From assembly GCA_013331625.1 (NCBI GenBank), contig DUGC01000110.1, forward strand, positions 1-6,280: a stretch of DNA of 6,280 nt, given 5' to 3'. The notes under the pieces are model-generated. The model saw only the letters and a program-made list of their open reading frames with translations, did no database searches and was not told the origin of the DNA. This DNA comes from Candidatus Iainarchaeum sp. (GTDB lineage: Archaea > Iainarchaeota > Iainarchaeia > Iainarchaeales > Iainarchaeaceae). The first letter of the stretch is position 1. Each line of letters starts with the position of its first letter. This document shows, piece by piece, positions 1 to 5,506 of the stretch. Position numbers and translations under genes: made by a program.

Positions 1-649
1 CTATCAGGGCGCTAAGGGGGTGCTGCTCGCCGCACGTGAACACTTCAGTTGCAACATACGTTGCAGATCCGTCAAGTACCTGCCCTGCCACTACAAGCAT
101 ATTGAGCCTGTCTGTGAAAAATCCCCTGTACTTTAGCTCCACAATGGCTTTTGTGGCAAATGTGATGGCTGCAGCGGCCGCAAGGACGGCAAGGAAGCCT
201 GCCCATTCCCCAAAGATTGTAAATTCATATATTACAACGGGGGCGGCTGCAAGAATGCCGGTTGCGCCAAAGTACCGATAGAACGAATTTTCATCCCTTG
301 CAAGCTTTCCTGCAAGTGCAATTCCACCAAGCGCAAGTGCTGCCGTGAGGAACCAGATCCCTGGCGTAAAAGTGTAAAAAGAGTAAGTGAACGGGTTGCA
401 GGTCTTTTCAAATATGCCGATGTCATTCAGGACGCGGAAAGCAGAGCCAAATATTACATAAGGGAGAAGCGAGAGCATGAATCGGAAGTTCATTTTCACA
501 TTGCTTCGCCTGAGGAAGGGGTATATGACAAATACCGAGACCAGGATGAGAATGGCGGCATATGTTGCGGTATTGACGAGGTTGTAGCCGCGTACCGAAG
601 GGTCGAGGATGGGGCGGCAGAAAAATTCGTAAATTATCTCACTTACCAT
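1..649 (-). CDS. DUF63 family integral membrane protein, 3' end cut by window edge
   Basis: The reverse strand is open from an ATG at 649 to the window edge, giving 216 residues with no stop. The N-terminal part carries GYNLVNTATY (21-30). Hydrophobic segments follow at about 27-46, 57-74, 97-114, 128-144 and 148-170, and near the end come DRLNMLVVAG and LDGSATYVAT (180-201) followed by EQHPLS. This pattern (GYNxVNT near the start, LPYxxxGSxxRVLxD in the second helix, and a late LDxSAT helix followed by E-x-H) is what I recall of DUF63, an archaeal multi-pass membrane family of unknown function, usually about 260-300 residues. Some 50-80 residues are therefore probably missing on the left. 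The ATG at 649 is favoured because a TTTAAA box lies about 25 bases upstream, which would give a leaderless mRNA. The gene is divergent from trm5. The function is unknown and no catalytic residues can be assigned. Confidence 0.8.
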   Translation of the reverse strand, partial: MVSEIIYEFFCRPILDPSVRGYNLVNTATYAAILILVSVFVIYPFLRRSNVKMNFRFMLSLLPYVIFGSAFRVLNDIGIFEKTCNPFTYSFYTFTPGIWFLTAALALGGIALAGKLARDENSFYRYFGATGILAAAPVVIYEFTIFGEWAGFLAVLAAAAAITFATKAIVELKYRGFFTDRLNMLVVAGQVLDGSATYVATEVFTCGEQHPLSALI

Positions 650-652
650 CGA

Positions 653-660
653 TTTATATT
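653..660 (+). promoter_or_regulatory. TATA-like box of trm5
   Basis: TTTATATT is centred about 27.5 bases upstream of the ATG at 684, consistent with a leaderless trm5 transcript. This supports the ATG at 684 over the in-frame TTG at 660, which would overlap the box itself. The box sits only a few bases from the start codon of the divergent DUF63 gene. Confidence 0.55.
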
Positions 661-670
661 TGTTGCAAAG

Positions 671-676
671 TTTAAA
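671..676 (-). promoter_or_regulatory. TATA-like box of the DUF63 gene
   Basis: TTTAAA, read on the minus strand, is centred about 24.5 bases upstream of the ATG at 649. This is the spacing expected for an archaeal TATA box with transcription starting at or next to the start codon. The box lies inside the 34-base gap shared with trm5. It is inferred from position and composition only. Confidence 0.5.
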
Positions 677-683
677 TAAGTGT

Positions 684-1751
684 ATGCAAAAACTGGGTGA
701 TGGCATTGAACTAGGATCGGGGCAGGCGCAGCTGTGCCATGGGATCCTTATGAAAAATGCCCTTTTGGACGCTGGCAGGAGCGTGCTGCGCGCCAAAGGG
801 AAGGTGGTATTCCCCACAAAAAAGCTCACTGCAAAGCAGCTCTCAGGCATAAGGAAAACCTGCCCGGGCGCAAGGGCAGTGAGGCGCAAATTTGAACTGC
901 GCAATGAAAAGCCCCATAGCCTGCGTGAGGCTTTGCAGGATAAGCTCCCTGCAAAAGAGCTTGCGATCCTGCCGAGCTCTTATGATTCTTTGGGTGATGC
1001 AGTAATCCTTGAGCTGCCTGACGGACTGGCTGGCAGGGCAAAAGTAATTGCGGATGCGTTGCTGGAAATCAGCAAGCCAACCAAATCCGTGTTTATTAAA
1101 ACCGGCGCGCATTCAGGCCTTTTCAGGGCGGAGCCTGTTGAGTTTGTGGCCGGCGAAAAAAAGAAGTTTGCAACCTATAAAGAGCACGGGTGCGCTTTCC
1201 GCATAAGCCTTGGGAAGGTGTTTTTTTCCCCGCGCCTCTCGACCGAGCGGAAAAGGATAGCATCGCAAATTAAGGAGGGTGAAGTGGTTGCGGCGCTTTT
1301 TGCAGGGGTGGGGCCGTTCCCGATAGTTTTTGCAAAAAATTCCAAAATGGCCAAGGCAATAGCAATTGAGCTGAACCCTGTTGCAGTTGAGGACATGGCC
1401 TTTAACATACGCGAGAATAAGGCGGAAGGGAAAGTCATTCCTGTCCTTGGGGATGTTAATGAATTATCTTCGCGCTATGAAGGGCTGTGCGATCGTGCCG
1501 TGATGCCCCTTCCAAAGGGCGGGGAGGATTTCCTTGAAAGCGCGATCAGGTACATTAACCCAAAGGGCGGCATTGTGCACTACTACCAGTTCGTTGCGCG
1601 CGAAAACCCCTTTGAAATCCCGCGCAGGCAGATTGCCGCTGCATGCATGAAAATGGGGCGCGATTTCAAGGTATTGCTTGAACGCAAAGTTCGTGAATAT
1701 TCCCCTGACATTATTCAGGTCGTGGTTGATTTTGAGGTCTGGGGAAAATAG
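684..1751 (+). CDS. trm5: tRNA (guanine37-N1)-methyltransferase Trm5
   Basis: Predicted SAM-dependent methyltransferase making m1G37 in tRNA, which keeps the reading frame and in archaea also feeds wyosine synthesis. The product is 355 residues. Residues 1 to about 70 resemble the D1 domain of archaeal Trm5b. A D2 region follows, with FRAEPVEFVAGE (R148) and YKEHGC (E167, candidate general base), then FFSPRLSTER. The Rossmann domain has FAGVGPF (206-212, SAM loop), IELNPVAV (acidic residue after strand 2), a GD pair, and MPLP (274-277) followed by GGIVHYYQF. MPLP and HYY favour Trm5 over the related wybutosine enzyme TYW2. Two oddities: the usual acidic residue in D-x-F-x-G-x-G is Ala here (AALFAGVG), and the N of the NLP-type motif is Pro. 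An in-frame TTG at 660 would add 8 residues but overlaps the promoter, so ATG 684 is chosen. Confidence 0.88.
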   Translation: MQKLGDGIELGSGQAQLCHGILMKNALLDAGRSVLRAKGKVVFPTKKLTAKQLSGIRKTCPGARAVRRKFELRNEKPHSLREALQDKLPAKELAILPSSYDSLGDAVILELPDGLAGRAKVIADALLEISKPTKSVFIKTGAHSGLFRAEPVEFVAGEKKKFATYKEHGCAFRISLGKVFFSPRLSTERKRIASQIKEGEVVAALFAGVGPFPIVFAKNSKMAKAIAIELNPVAVEDMAFNIRENKAEGKVIPVLGDVNELSSRYEGLCDRAVMPLPKGGEDFLESAIRYINPKGGIVHYYQFVARENPFEIPRRQIAAACMKMGRDFKVLLERKVREYSPDIIQVVVDFEVWGK

Positions 1752-1902
1752 TTGAATTGCCGGATTTTTCGAATTTTTTCGTTTTGTTGGAATTGTGCTA
1801 CCCCCCCATATATTTGTCGTTGCGGGAGCATTTGCACTTTGCAGGGCGGTATTATTAATAAAGGGTTTACCCACTTTTCTTTAGTTTACAAGGGTATTAT
1901 TG
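1752..1902 (+). other. Gap between trm5 and adk with candidate promoter
   Basis: This 151-base gap opens with the oligo-T terminator. It then has a run of seven C (about 1801-1807) followed by TATATTT, and later TTAATAAA (1855-1862). The second AT-rich box would place a transcription start near 1885, giving adk a leader of roughly 18 bases. It is better placed than the first, which would start transcription near 1837. I see no tRNA cloverleaf, no C/D or H/ACA box arrangement and no credible small reading frame. Confidence 0.35.
1765..1787 (+). terminator. Oligo-T tract after trm5
   Basis: Just after the trm5 stop there are runs of T5 (1765-1769), T6 (1774-1779) and T4 (1782-1785) on the coding strand with no strong hairpin. 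Archaeal RNA polymerase terminates at such U-rich tracts, so this is a probable intrinsic terminator for trm5. Confidence 0.5.
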
Positions 1903-2547
1903 ATGAATTTGGTTCTTCTGGGCCCGCCTGGGACGGGAAAAGGCACTATTGCAAAATTCATTGAGGTGCGCTTTGGCACTGACCACATTTCAACAGGCGA
2001 CCTTTTGCGGCAGGAAGTTGCGGAAAAAACGCAGGCCGGAAAGCATATTGAGCCTATGATGAATTCGGGCCAGCTTGTTGAAGATGGCCTTGTGCTAAGG
2101 ATTTTGCGCAAAAAGCTCGGTTCGCTCAAAGGGAAATCCTTTGTGCTCGATGGCTTTCCGCGAAACATCAACCAGGGGAAGCTGCTTGAAAAGCTGCTCT
2201 CTGACATGTGCCTTGAGCTTGACTTGGTTCTGGAGATCGATTCCCCCCAAGACATCATTGTAAAAAGGCTTTCAGCCCGCAGGCAATGCGTGAAATGCAT
2301 GCGGATTTACGGCCTTGATGTGCCTTCGACAGTGCCGGGTATTTGTGATGATTGCGGTTCCCCTACGGTATTGCGCAAAGATGACGAGCCGCAGGTTGTG
2401 CGCGAAAGGCTGCGGCTATATGGATCAATCACAAAGCCGCTCAGTGAATTTTACCAAAAGAAGGGCCTCATCAGGAGAATTGACGGCAACCGCTCTTTGC
2501 AGGAAATTTTTGGCGAAGTGGAAAAAGTCCTGAGTGTTTATGCGTAA
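1903..2547 (+). CDS. adk: Adenylate kinase, long zinc-binding (bacterial-type) form
   Basis: Catalyses AMP + ATP to 2 ADP in the cytosol. The product is 214 residues, the usual length of long-form bacterial-type adenylate kinase. The P-loop GPPGTGKGT is at 7-15, HISTGDLLR forms the AMP-binding region, and LDGFPRN is at 82-88 (R87). The LID insertion holds two Cys pairs, C129-x2-C132 and C148-x2-C151, a tetracysteine zinc site, then LRKDDE and an R-x-R-L segment typical of the LID closing arginines. The ATG at 1903 is chosen because MNLVLLGPPG matches the usual N-terminus; an in-frame TTG just before it is unlikely and an in-frame stop lies at 1882. Many archaea use the unrelated-looking AdkA type, so this form suggests ancestral transfer or a DPANN habit. 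It is probably cotranscribed with the PfkB kinase 12 bases downstream. Confidence 0.95.
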   Translation: MNLVLLGPPGTGKGTIAKFIEVRFGTDHISTGDLLRQEVAEKTQAGKHIEPMMNSGQLVEDGLVLRILRKKLGSLKGKSFVLDGFPRNINQGKLLEKLLSDMCLELDLVLEIDSPQDIIVKRLSARRQCVKCMRIYGLDVPSTVPGICDDCGSPTVLRKDDEPQVVRERLRLYGSITKPLSEFYQKKGLIRRIDGNRSLQEIFGEVEKVLSVYA

Positions 2548-2548
2548 A

Positions 2549-2553
2549 GGGTG
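2549..2553 (+). promoter_or_regulatory. Ribosome-binding site deciding the PfkB start
   Basis: GGGTG, directly after the adk stop, is followed by six T and then GTG at 2560. It partly matches the archaeal anti-Shine-Dalgarno complement (GGTGA core) with suitable spacing. The alternative GTG at 2551 lies inside this site, so 2560 is preferred. An internal operon gene using a Shine-Dalgarno site while operon-leading genes look leaderless is a known archaeal pattern. Confidence 0.45.
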
Positions 2554-2559
2554 TTTTTT

Positions 2560-3468
2560 GTGCCGCGTGTCGTGATTGTTGGTTCAGTTGCCCTTGATGA
2601 TGTGCAGACTCCTTTTGGAAAAGTGGAGAATGCCCTTGGCGGCTCTGCTGTGTATGCCGGCATTGCATGCTCCCTTTTTTCAAAGCCAGGCATAGTGGGT
2701 GTCATAGGCTCGGATTTCCCCAAAAAATACCTCGATCTGCTTGCAGCGTGCGGAATAGACCTCACAGGCCTTGAAACTGACAGCGCAGGCAAGACATTCC
2801 ACTGGGCAGGCCGGTATGGCCTTGACCTCAATTCTGCAAACACCCTCTCGACACAGCTCAATGTGTTTGAAAATTTCACGCCCAAGCTGCCGGATTCCTA
2901 TAGGTCTGCGGACTTTTTGTTTTTAGGAAACATTGACCCCGGGCTCCAGCTTGATGTTTTGAAAAAAATGGAAAAAAGGCCCAAGCTTGTTGTCGCTGAC
3001 ACCATGAACCTTTGGATATCCACCATGCGCGAGAAGGTTCTCGAGGTGGTAAAAGAGGTCGACATCTGCCTTATGAATGATGCCGAGGCAAGGCAGCTTT
3101 TCAGAACGCCCAGCATTGTGGGCGCGGCAAGGCAGATACTTGCGCTCGATTCCAAAATCGCAATAATAAAAAAAGGGGAGCATGGGGCAGTGATGTTTGG
3201 CAAGGGCATCCATTTTGCATGTCCGGGCTACCCGCTTGAAAATGTGCTCGACCCCACAGGATCGGGGGACTGCTTTGGGGGAACGCTTATAGGCTATATT
3301 GCAAAGACAAATGATTTATCCTTAAAGAACATGCGGAAGGCAGTCGTTTATGCATCTTCGGTTGCATCATTCAATGCTGAAGGATTTTCGGTTGAAAAGG
3401 TGAGCAGCATTTCCAAAAAGGATATTGATATGCGTTATCGCGAATTTGGCAGATTCGTGAAGTTTTAA
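2560..3468 (+). CDS. PfkB/ribokinase-family kinase, possibly a nucleoside (adenosine) kinase
   Basis: ATP-dependent kinase of the PfkB family, 302 residues, a typical length. The N-terminus VVIVGSVALDD starts the Rossmann-like core, and ALGGSAVYAG (about 26-35) is the substrate-side GG motif. A lid-like region contains GKTFHWAGRYG, followed by LNVF. The middle has FLGNIDPGLQ, VVADTMNLW and MNDAEARQL. The catalytic signature DPTGSGDCFGG is at 231-241, with D237 as the catalytic base. The combination GGSAVYAG, GKTFxWxGRY, ADTMNxW and NDxEARQL matches a PfkB subgroup I recall as related to adenosine kinases, but the substrate cannot be read from the sequence. The GTG at 2560 is chosen over 2551 because of the ribosome-binding site. 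The tight spacing to adk implies an operon, and ahcY downstream makes adenosine a reasonable guess; inosine, ribose or another sugar remain possible. Confidence 0.85.
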   Translation: MPRVVIVGSVALDDVQTPFGKVENALGGSAVYAGIACSLFSKPGIVGVIGSDFPKKYLDLLAACGIDLTGLETDSAGKTFHWAGRYGLDLNSANTLSTQLNVFENFTPKLPDSYRSADFLFLGNIDPGLQLDVLKKMEKRPKLVVADTMNLWISTMREKVLEVVKEVDICLMNDAEARQLFRTPSIVGAARQILALDSKIAIIKKGEHGAVMFGKGIHFACPGYPLENVLDPTGSGDCFGGTLIGYIAKTNDLSLKNMRKAVVYASSVASFNAEGFSVEKVSSISKKDIDMRYREFGRFVKF

Positions 3469-3470
3469 AA
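3463..3470 (+). promoter_or_regulatory. TATA-like box of the small membrane protein gene, overlapping the PfkB stop
   Basis: TTTTAAAA is centred about 27.5 bases before the ATG at 3494 and contains the TAA stop of the kinase gene (3466-3468). The position fits a leaderless transcript for the small gene, and the overlap shows extreme compaction. Confidence 0.5.
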
Positions 3471-3493
3471 CAGTAATGCCCACTTATTGAACG

Positions 3494-3661
3494 ATGCCCC
3501 AAGCCCCTTCTGTGCAAAAACGCCCATTATCCCAGGAGAGCCAAAATCCTGATGATGCAAGGATGCGCCGCATTGTAGAAAGGATGCTTTTGATACTGCT
3601 GCTTTTTGCCGTGCTTTTTTTCCTCATGGTCGCGGCTGCGGTTTCAATGTTTGGAGTATAG
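3494..3661 (+). CDS. Small single-pass membrane protein, 55 residues
   Basis: An ATG at 3494 opens a 55-codon frame ending in TAG (3659-3661). The N-terminal 22 residues are polar, rich in Pro, Gln and Ser, and probably disordered. A basic stretch MRRIVER (24-30) follows, then a hydrophobic segment of about 22 residues (31-52, Leu/Phe/Val/Ala) and a short tail ending SMFGV. This predicts a tail-anchored protein with the N-terminus in the cytosol. A TATA-like box lies about 27 bases upstream, and the gene fills the gap between two same-strand genes. I checked it by eye against Sec61-beta and SecE, both about this size, and their conserved residues are absent. The family and function are not recognised. 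Support comes from the promoter, clean framing and sensible topology. Confidence 0.6.
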   Translation: MPQAPSVQKRPLSQESQNPDDARMRRIVERMLLILLLFAVLFFLMVAAAVSMFGV

Positions 3662-3666
3662 GAACG

Positions 3667-3674
3667 TTTTTAAA
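3667..3674 (+). promoter_or_regulatory. TATA-like box of ahcY
   Basis: TTTTTAAA is centred about 33 bases upstream of the ATG at 3704. It would give a start of transcription a few bases before the codon, that is, a very short leader. Its T5 run, just after the small gene's stop, could also serve as a weak terminator. Confidence 0.45.
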
Positions 3675-3703
3675 GAACTTCCAAAACCTATTCTTAGGTT
3701 TGG

Positions 3704-4951
3704 ATGGTTTACGCGGTAAAAGACATTAAACTTGCTGAGCAGGGAATGGCGCAGCTTGAGTGGGCGCAGGCGCAGATGGGCGCTTTGCTCGAAGTGAAAA
3801 AGCGCTTTGCCAGGGAAAAGCCGCTCAAAGGCGAGCGGATAGGGATGGCGCTGCATGTCACTAAGGAAACGGGCATTCTGGTGCGCACCCTTGTTGCCGG
3901 CGGCGCGAAAGTTGCCATCACGGGCTGCAACCCATTGAGTACGCAAGACGATGTCGCCGCAGCACTTGCCGCGGAGGGCGTTGATGTTTTTGCAAAAAAA
4001 GGCGAGACGCGCGAGGAGTATTATGAATATCTCAATAAGGTGCTTGACACAAATCCCACTGCAACCATTGATGATGGCCTTGACCTTGTCACGCAGATAC
4101 ACACCCAAAGGCAGGATCTGCTAAAAGAGCTCAAAGTCGGGACTGAGGAAACAACGACAGGGGTAATAAGGCTTCGGGCAATGGAGAGGGACAAGGAACT
4201 CAAGTACCCTGTCATTGCGGTCAATGACAACAAGACAAAGCACCTATTTGACAATTTTTACGGCACCGGCCAGAGCACTATGGACGGGATTTTAAGGGCC
4301 ACCAATATCCTATTTGCCGGAAAAAGTGTTGTGGTGGTTGGTTATGGAGACTGCGGCAGGGGGGTTAGCGAAAAGGCACGCGGCCTTGGGGGCAATGTGA
4401 TAGTTTGTGAAGTGGACCCGGTGCGCGCGCTGCAGGCCAAAATGGATGGCTATCTCGTGATGCCTTTGCAAAAGGCGTTGCCTTTGGGCGATGTCTTTGT
4501 TACGGTGACAGGAAACAAGCATGCGATTCCAAGGGGTGCATTCAGGCATATGAAAAGCGGGGCCATACTTGCAAATTCAGGGCACTTTGATGTGGAAATT
4601 GATGTGGCAGCGCTTGAAAAAATGTCGGTGCGCAAAAAAAGGATGCGATGGCAGCTTGATGAGTACACTTTGAGGAACGGGAAAAAGCTTTATTTGTGTG
4701 CCGAAGGAAGGCTGGTAAACCTTGGCGCTGCAGAGGGGCACCCGTCCACTGTGATGTCGCTTAGCTTTTGCGGGCAGGCGCTCGCGCTCGAATACGGGCT
4801 AAAGCACAGGCTTGAAGCAGGGTTGCATGTGCTGCCCGATTCAGTTGACAGGCACATCGCAAGGCTGCAGCTGCATGCAATGGGCATCCAGATTGACCGT
4901 CTCACAAAAGAGCAGGAAAAGTACCTCAATTCGTGGAAAGAGGGGACCTGA
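3704..4951 (+). CDS. ahcY: Adenosylhomocysteinase (S-adenosylhomocysteine hydrolase)
   Basis: NAD-dependent cytosolic enzyme splitting SAH into homocysteine and adenosine, relieving product inhibition of methyltransferases such as Trm5. The product is 415 residues. Substrate and catalytic residues expected from the family are present: H51 and T53 in ALHVTKET, D124 in IDDGLDL, E149 in TEETTTG, and K179, D183 and N184 in NDNKTKHLFDNFYG. The NAD site is GYGDCGRG (213-220), with E236 after strand 2. NSGHFDVEID gives H294, EGRLVNLG gives N339, and GHPS gives H346. The protein ends LNSWKEGT and lacks the C-terminal Lys/Tyr tail that reaches the partner's NAD site in eukaryotic and most bacterial enzymes. 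This short form is typical of archaea and Thermotoga. Some archaeal relatives prefer S-inosylhomocysteine, so the exact substrate is not certain. The ATG at 3704 fits both the family N-terminus and the nearby TATA-like box. Confidence 0.95.
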   Translation: MVYAVKDIKLAEQGMAQLEWAQAQMGALLEVKKRFAREKPLKGERIGMALHVTKETGILVRTLVAGGAKVAITGCNPLSTQDDVAAALAAEGVDVFAKKGETREEYYEYLNKVLDTNPTATIDDGLDLVTQIHTQRQDLLKELKVGTEETTTGVIRLRAMERDKELKYPVIAVNDNKTKHLFDNFYGTGQSTMDGILRATNILFAGKSVVVVGYGDCGRGVSEKARGLGGNVIVCEVDPVRALQAKMDGYLVMPLQKALPLGDVFVTVTGNKHAIPRGAFRHMKSGAILANSGHFDVEIDVAALEKMSVRKKRMRWQLDEYTLRNGKKLYLCAEGRLVNLGAAEGHPSTVMSLSFCGQALALEYGLKHRLEAGLHVLPDSVDRHIARLQLHAMGIQIDRLTKEQEKYLNSWKEGT

Positions 4952-4953
4952 CT

Positions 4954-4968
4954 TTAATTAAAAATATT
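4954..4968 (-). terminator. Oligo-T tract ending the convergent minus-strand gene
   Basis: Read on the minus strand, the 33-base gap after the TAA at 4985-4987 contains an AT-rich stretch with T5 (complement of A4960-4964). It is a weak candidate U-tract terminator lying just past the ahcY stop. Confidence 0.3.
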
Positions 4969-4984
4969 GGATCCAGTTCCGGAT

Positions 4985-5395
4985 TTAATCCCTTTTGGAT
5001 TTTCTTTTGTTCTTTTGCATTTCTTCCCCGAGCCTATTTTCATAATGTGGCATTAGAATGTTTGGATTTTGTGCAGTTTCCCATCTGCCTAACCGGGATA
5101 TCAATTTATAGCCGATATGAAGATTTTTTGTTGTGAATATAAGTGAATTGCCGCCCCTAAGCAAATCCGCCTTTATTGTGCCAAGCCAGGGGGTTTGTCC
5201 GGTTTCCCTGAAGATCCTATGCCCCAGATCGACAAGTTCGATTTTTGCCCCATCTAATTTTGTTTCTGAAAGGGTTCGTGCGATTGTGTGGTAAACAGGG
5301 ATGTTTAAACGGCATCGGGGGCACTCGCGGTGGCAGTCCGTGGTGCCATTCAACCATTTGTGCATAATGGTCGGCCATATTTCTGCTTCACCCAT
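4985..5395 (-). CDS. Unrecognised 136-residue protein with CHRECPRC motif
   Basis: I do not recognise this family. From the ATG at 5395 the product is 136 residues. It has a Trp-containing N-terminus, then DCHRECPRCR (three Cys spaced C-x3-C-x2-C), an amphipathic stretch, IELVDLGHR, a TGQTPWLGTIKADLL segment, ILMPHYENR, and a very basic tail (KNKRKSKRD). Alternating hydrophobic stretches and the TPW after a CxxC faintly suggest a thioredoxin-like fold or a small metal-binding domain, but no assignment is safe. Codon choice resembles the neighbours, which argues for a real gene. A TTG at 5407 would add 4 residues. Coding-like sequence continues upstream in another register, so this may be the C-terminal part of a longer protein. 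It is convergent with ahcY across 33 bases. Confidence 0.6.
   Translation of the reverse strand: MGEAEIWPTIMHKWLNGTTDCHRECPRCRLNIPVYHTIARTLSETKLDGAKIELVDLGHRIFRETGQTPWLGTIKADLLRGGNSLIFTTKNLHIGYKLISRLGRWETAQNPNILMPHYENRLGEEMQKNKRKSKRD
4993..5023 (+). terminator. Oligo-T tracts ending the ahcY transcript
   Basis: Several T4 runs occur on the plus strand shortly after ahcY (4993-4996, 5000-5003, 5005-5008, 5013-5016), a plausible archaeal U-tract terminator. They are the complement of the Lys/Arg-rich C-terminal codons of the convergent minus-strand gene, so that sequence may do two jobs. Confidence 0.4.
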
Positions 5396-5421
5396 GCTTT
5401 GCCGCAAGCTGCTTATTAGGC

Positions 5422-5429
5422 ATATTTAT
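5422..5429 (-). promoter_or_regulatory. TATA-like box upstream of the minus-strand cysteine gene
   Basis: ATAAATAT on the minus strand is centred about 30 bases upstream of the ATG at 5395, allowing a near-leaderless transcript. It would mean that this gene starts at 5395 on its own. However, the same bases also read as plausible codons (Ile-Asn-Met) in the upstream register, so the assignment is ambiguous. Confidence 0.35.
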
Positions 5430-5488
5430 GCCGGGATTGGCCAGCATGAACTCCTCTATTTTGTGGGCAAGGGGGTTTTCGGGTGAAA

Positions 5489-5506
5489 AAGCCTTTCAGG
5501 AGGCTT
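5489..5506 (-). terminator. Small hairpin followed by T run on the minus strand
   Basis: AAGCCT (5489-5494) and AGGCTT (5501-5506) form a perfect 6-bp stem with a 6-base loop. On the minus strand the second arm runs into TTT (T5 at 5490-5486). It looks like a weak intrinsic terminator inside the possible broken gene, but it may simply be chance in coding sequence. Confidence 0.2.

Noticed and set aside
36..281. 81-codon plus-strand frame near the left edge
   Set aside because: It is opposite the DUF63 gene, whose membrane-protein pattern and motifs explain the region better.
1464..2300. Long antisense frames opposite trm5 and adk
   Set aside because: They overlap clearly recognised genes, have no family motifs and no promoter-like sequence at the right place.
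3494..3661. Small membrane protein as Sec61-beta or SecE
   Set aside because: Length and single helix fit, but the conserved residues before the helix in those families are missing.
3644..4108. 154-codon frame antisense to the start of ahcY
   Set aside because: The plus-strand ahcY reading is certain from its catalytic motifs; the antisense frame shows no recognisable domain.
4985..5395. Radical SAM enzyme suggested by the C-x3-C-x2-C spacing
   Set aside because: The protein is about 136 residues, too short for even a partial TIM barrel, and no GGE or other SAM-binding motifs follow the cysteines.
5301..5486. 61-codon plus-strand frame opposite the start of the cysteine gene
   Set aside because: It has no promoter or ribosome-binding site, and composition and context favour the minus-strand reading.
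5388..5495. Programmed ribosomal frameshifting at the T5 run
   Set aside because: No proper slippery heptamer is in register and no convincing downstream structure was seen; two shifts in opposite directions would be needed.
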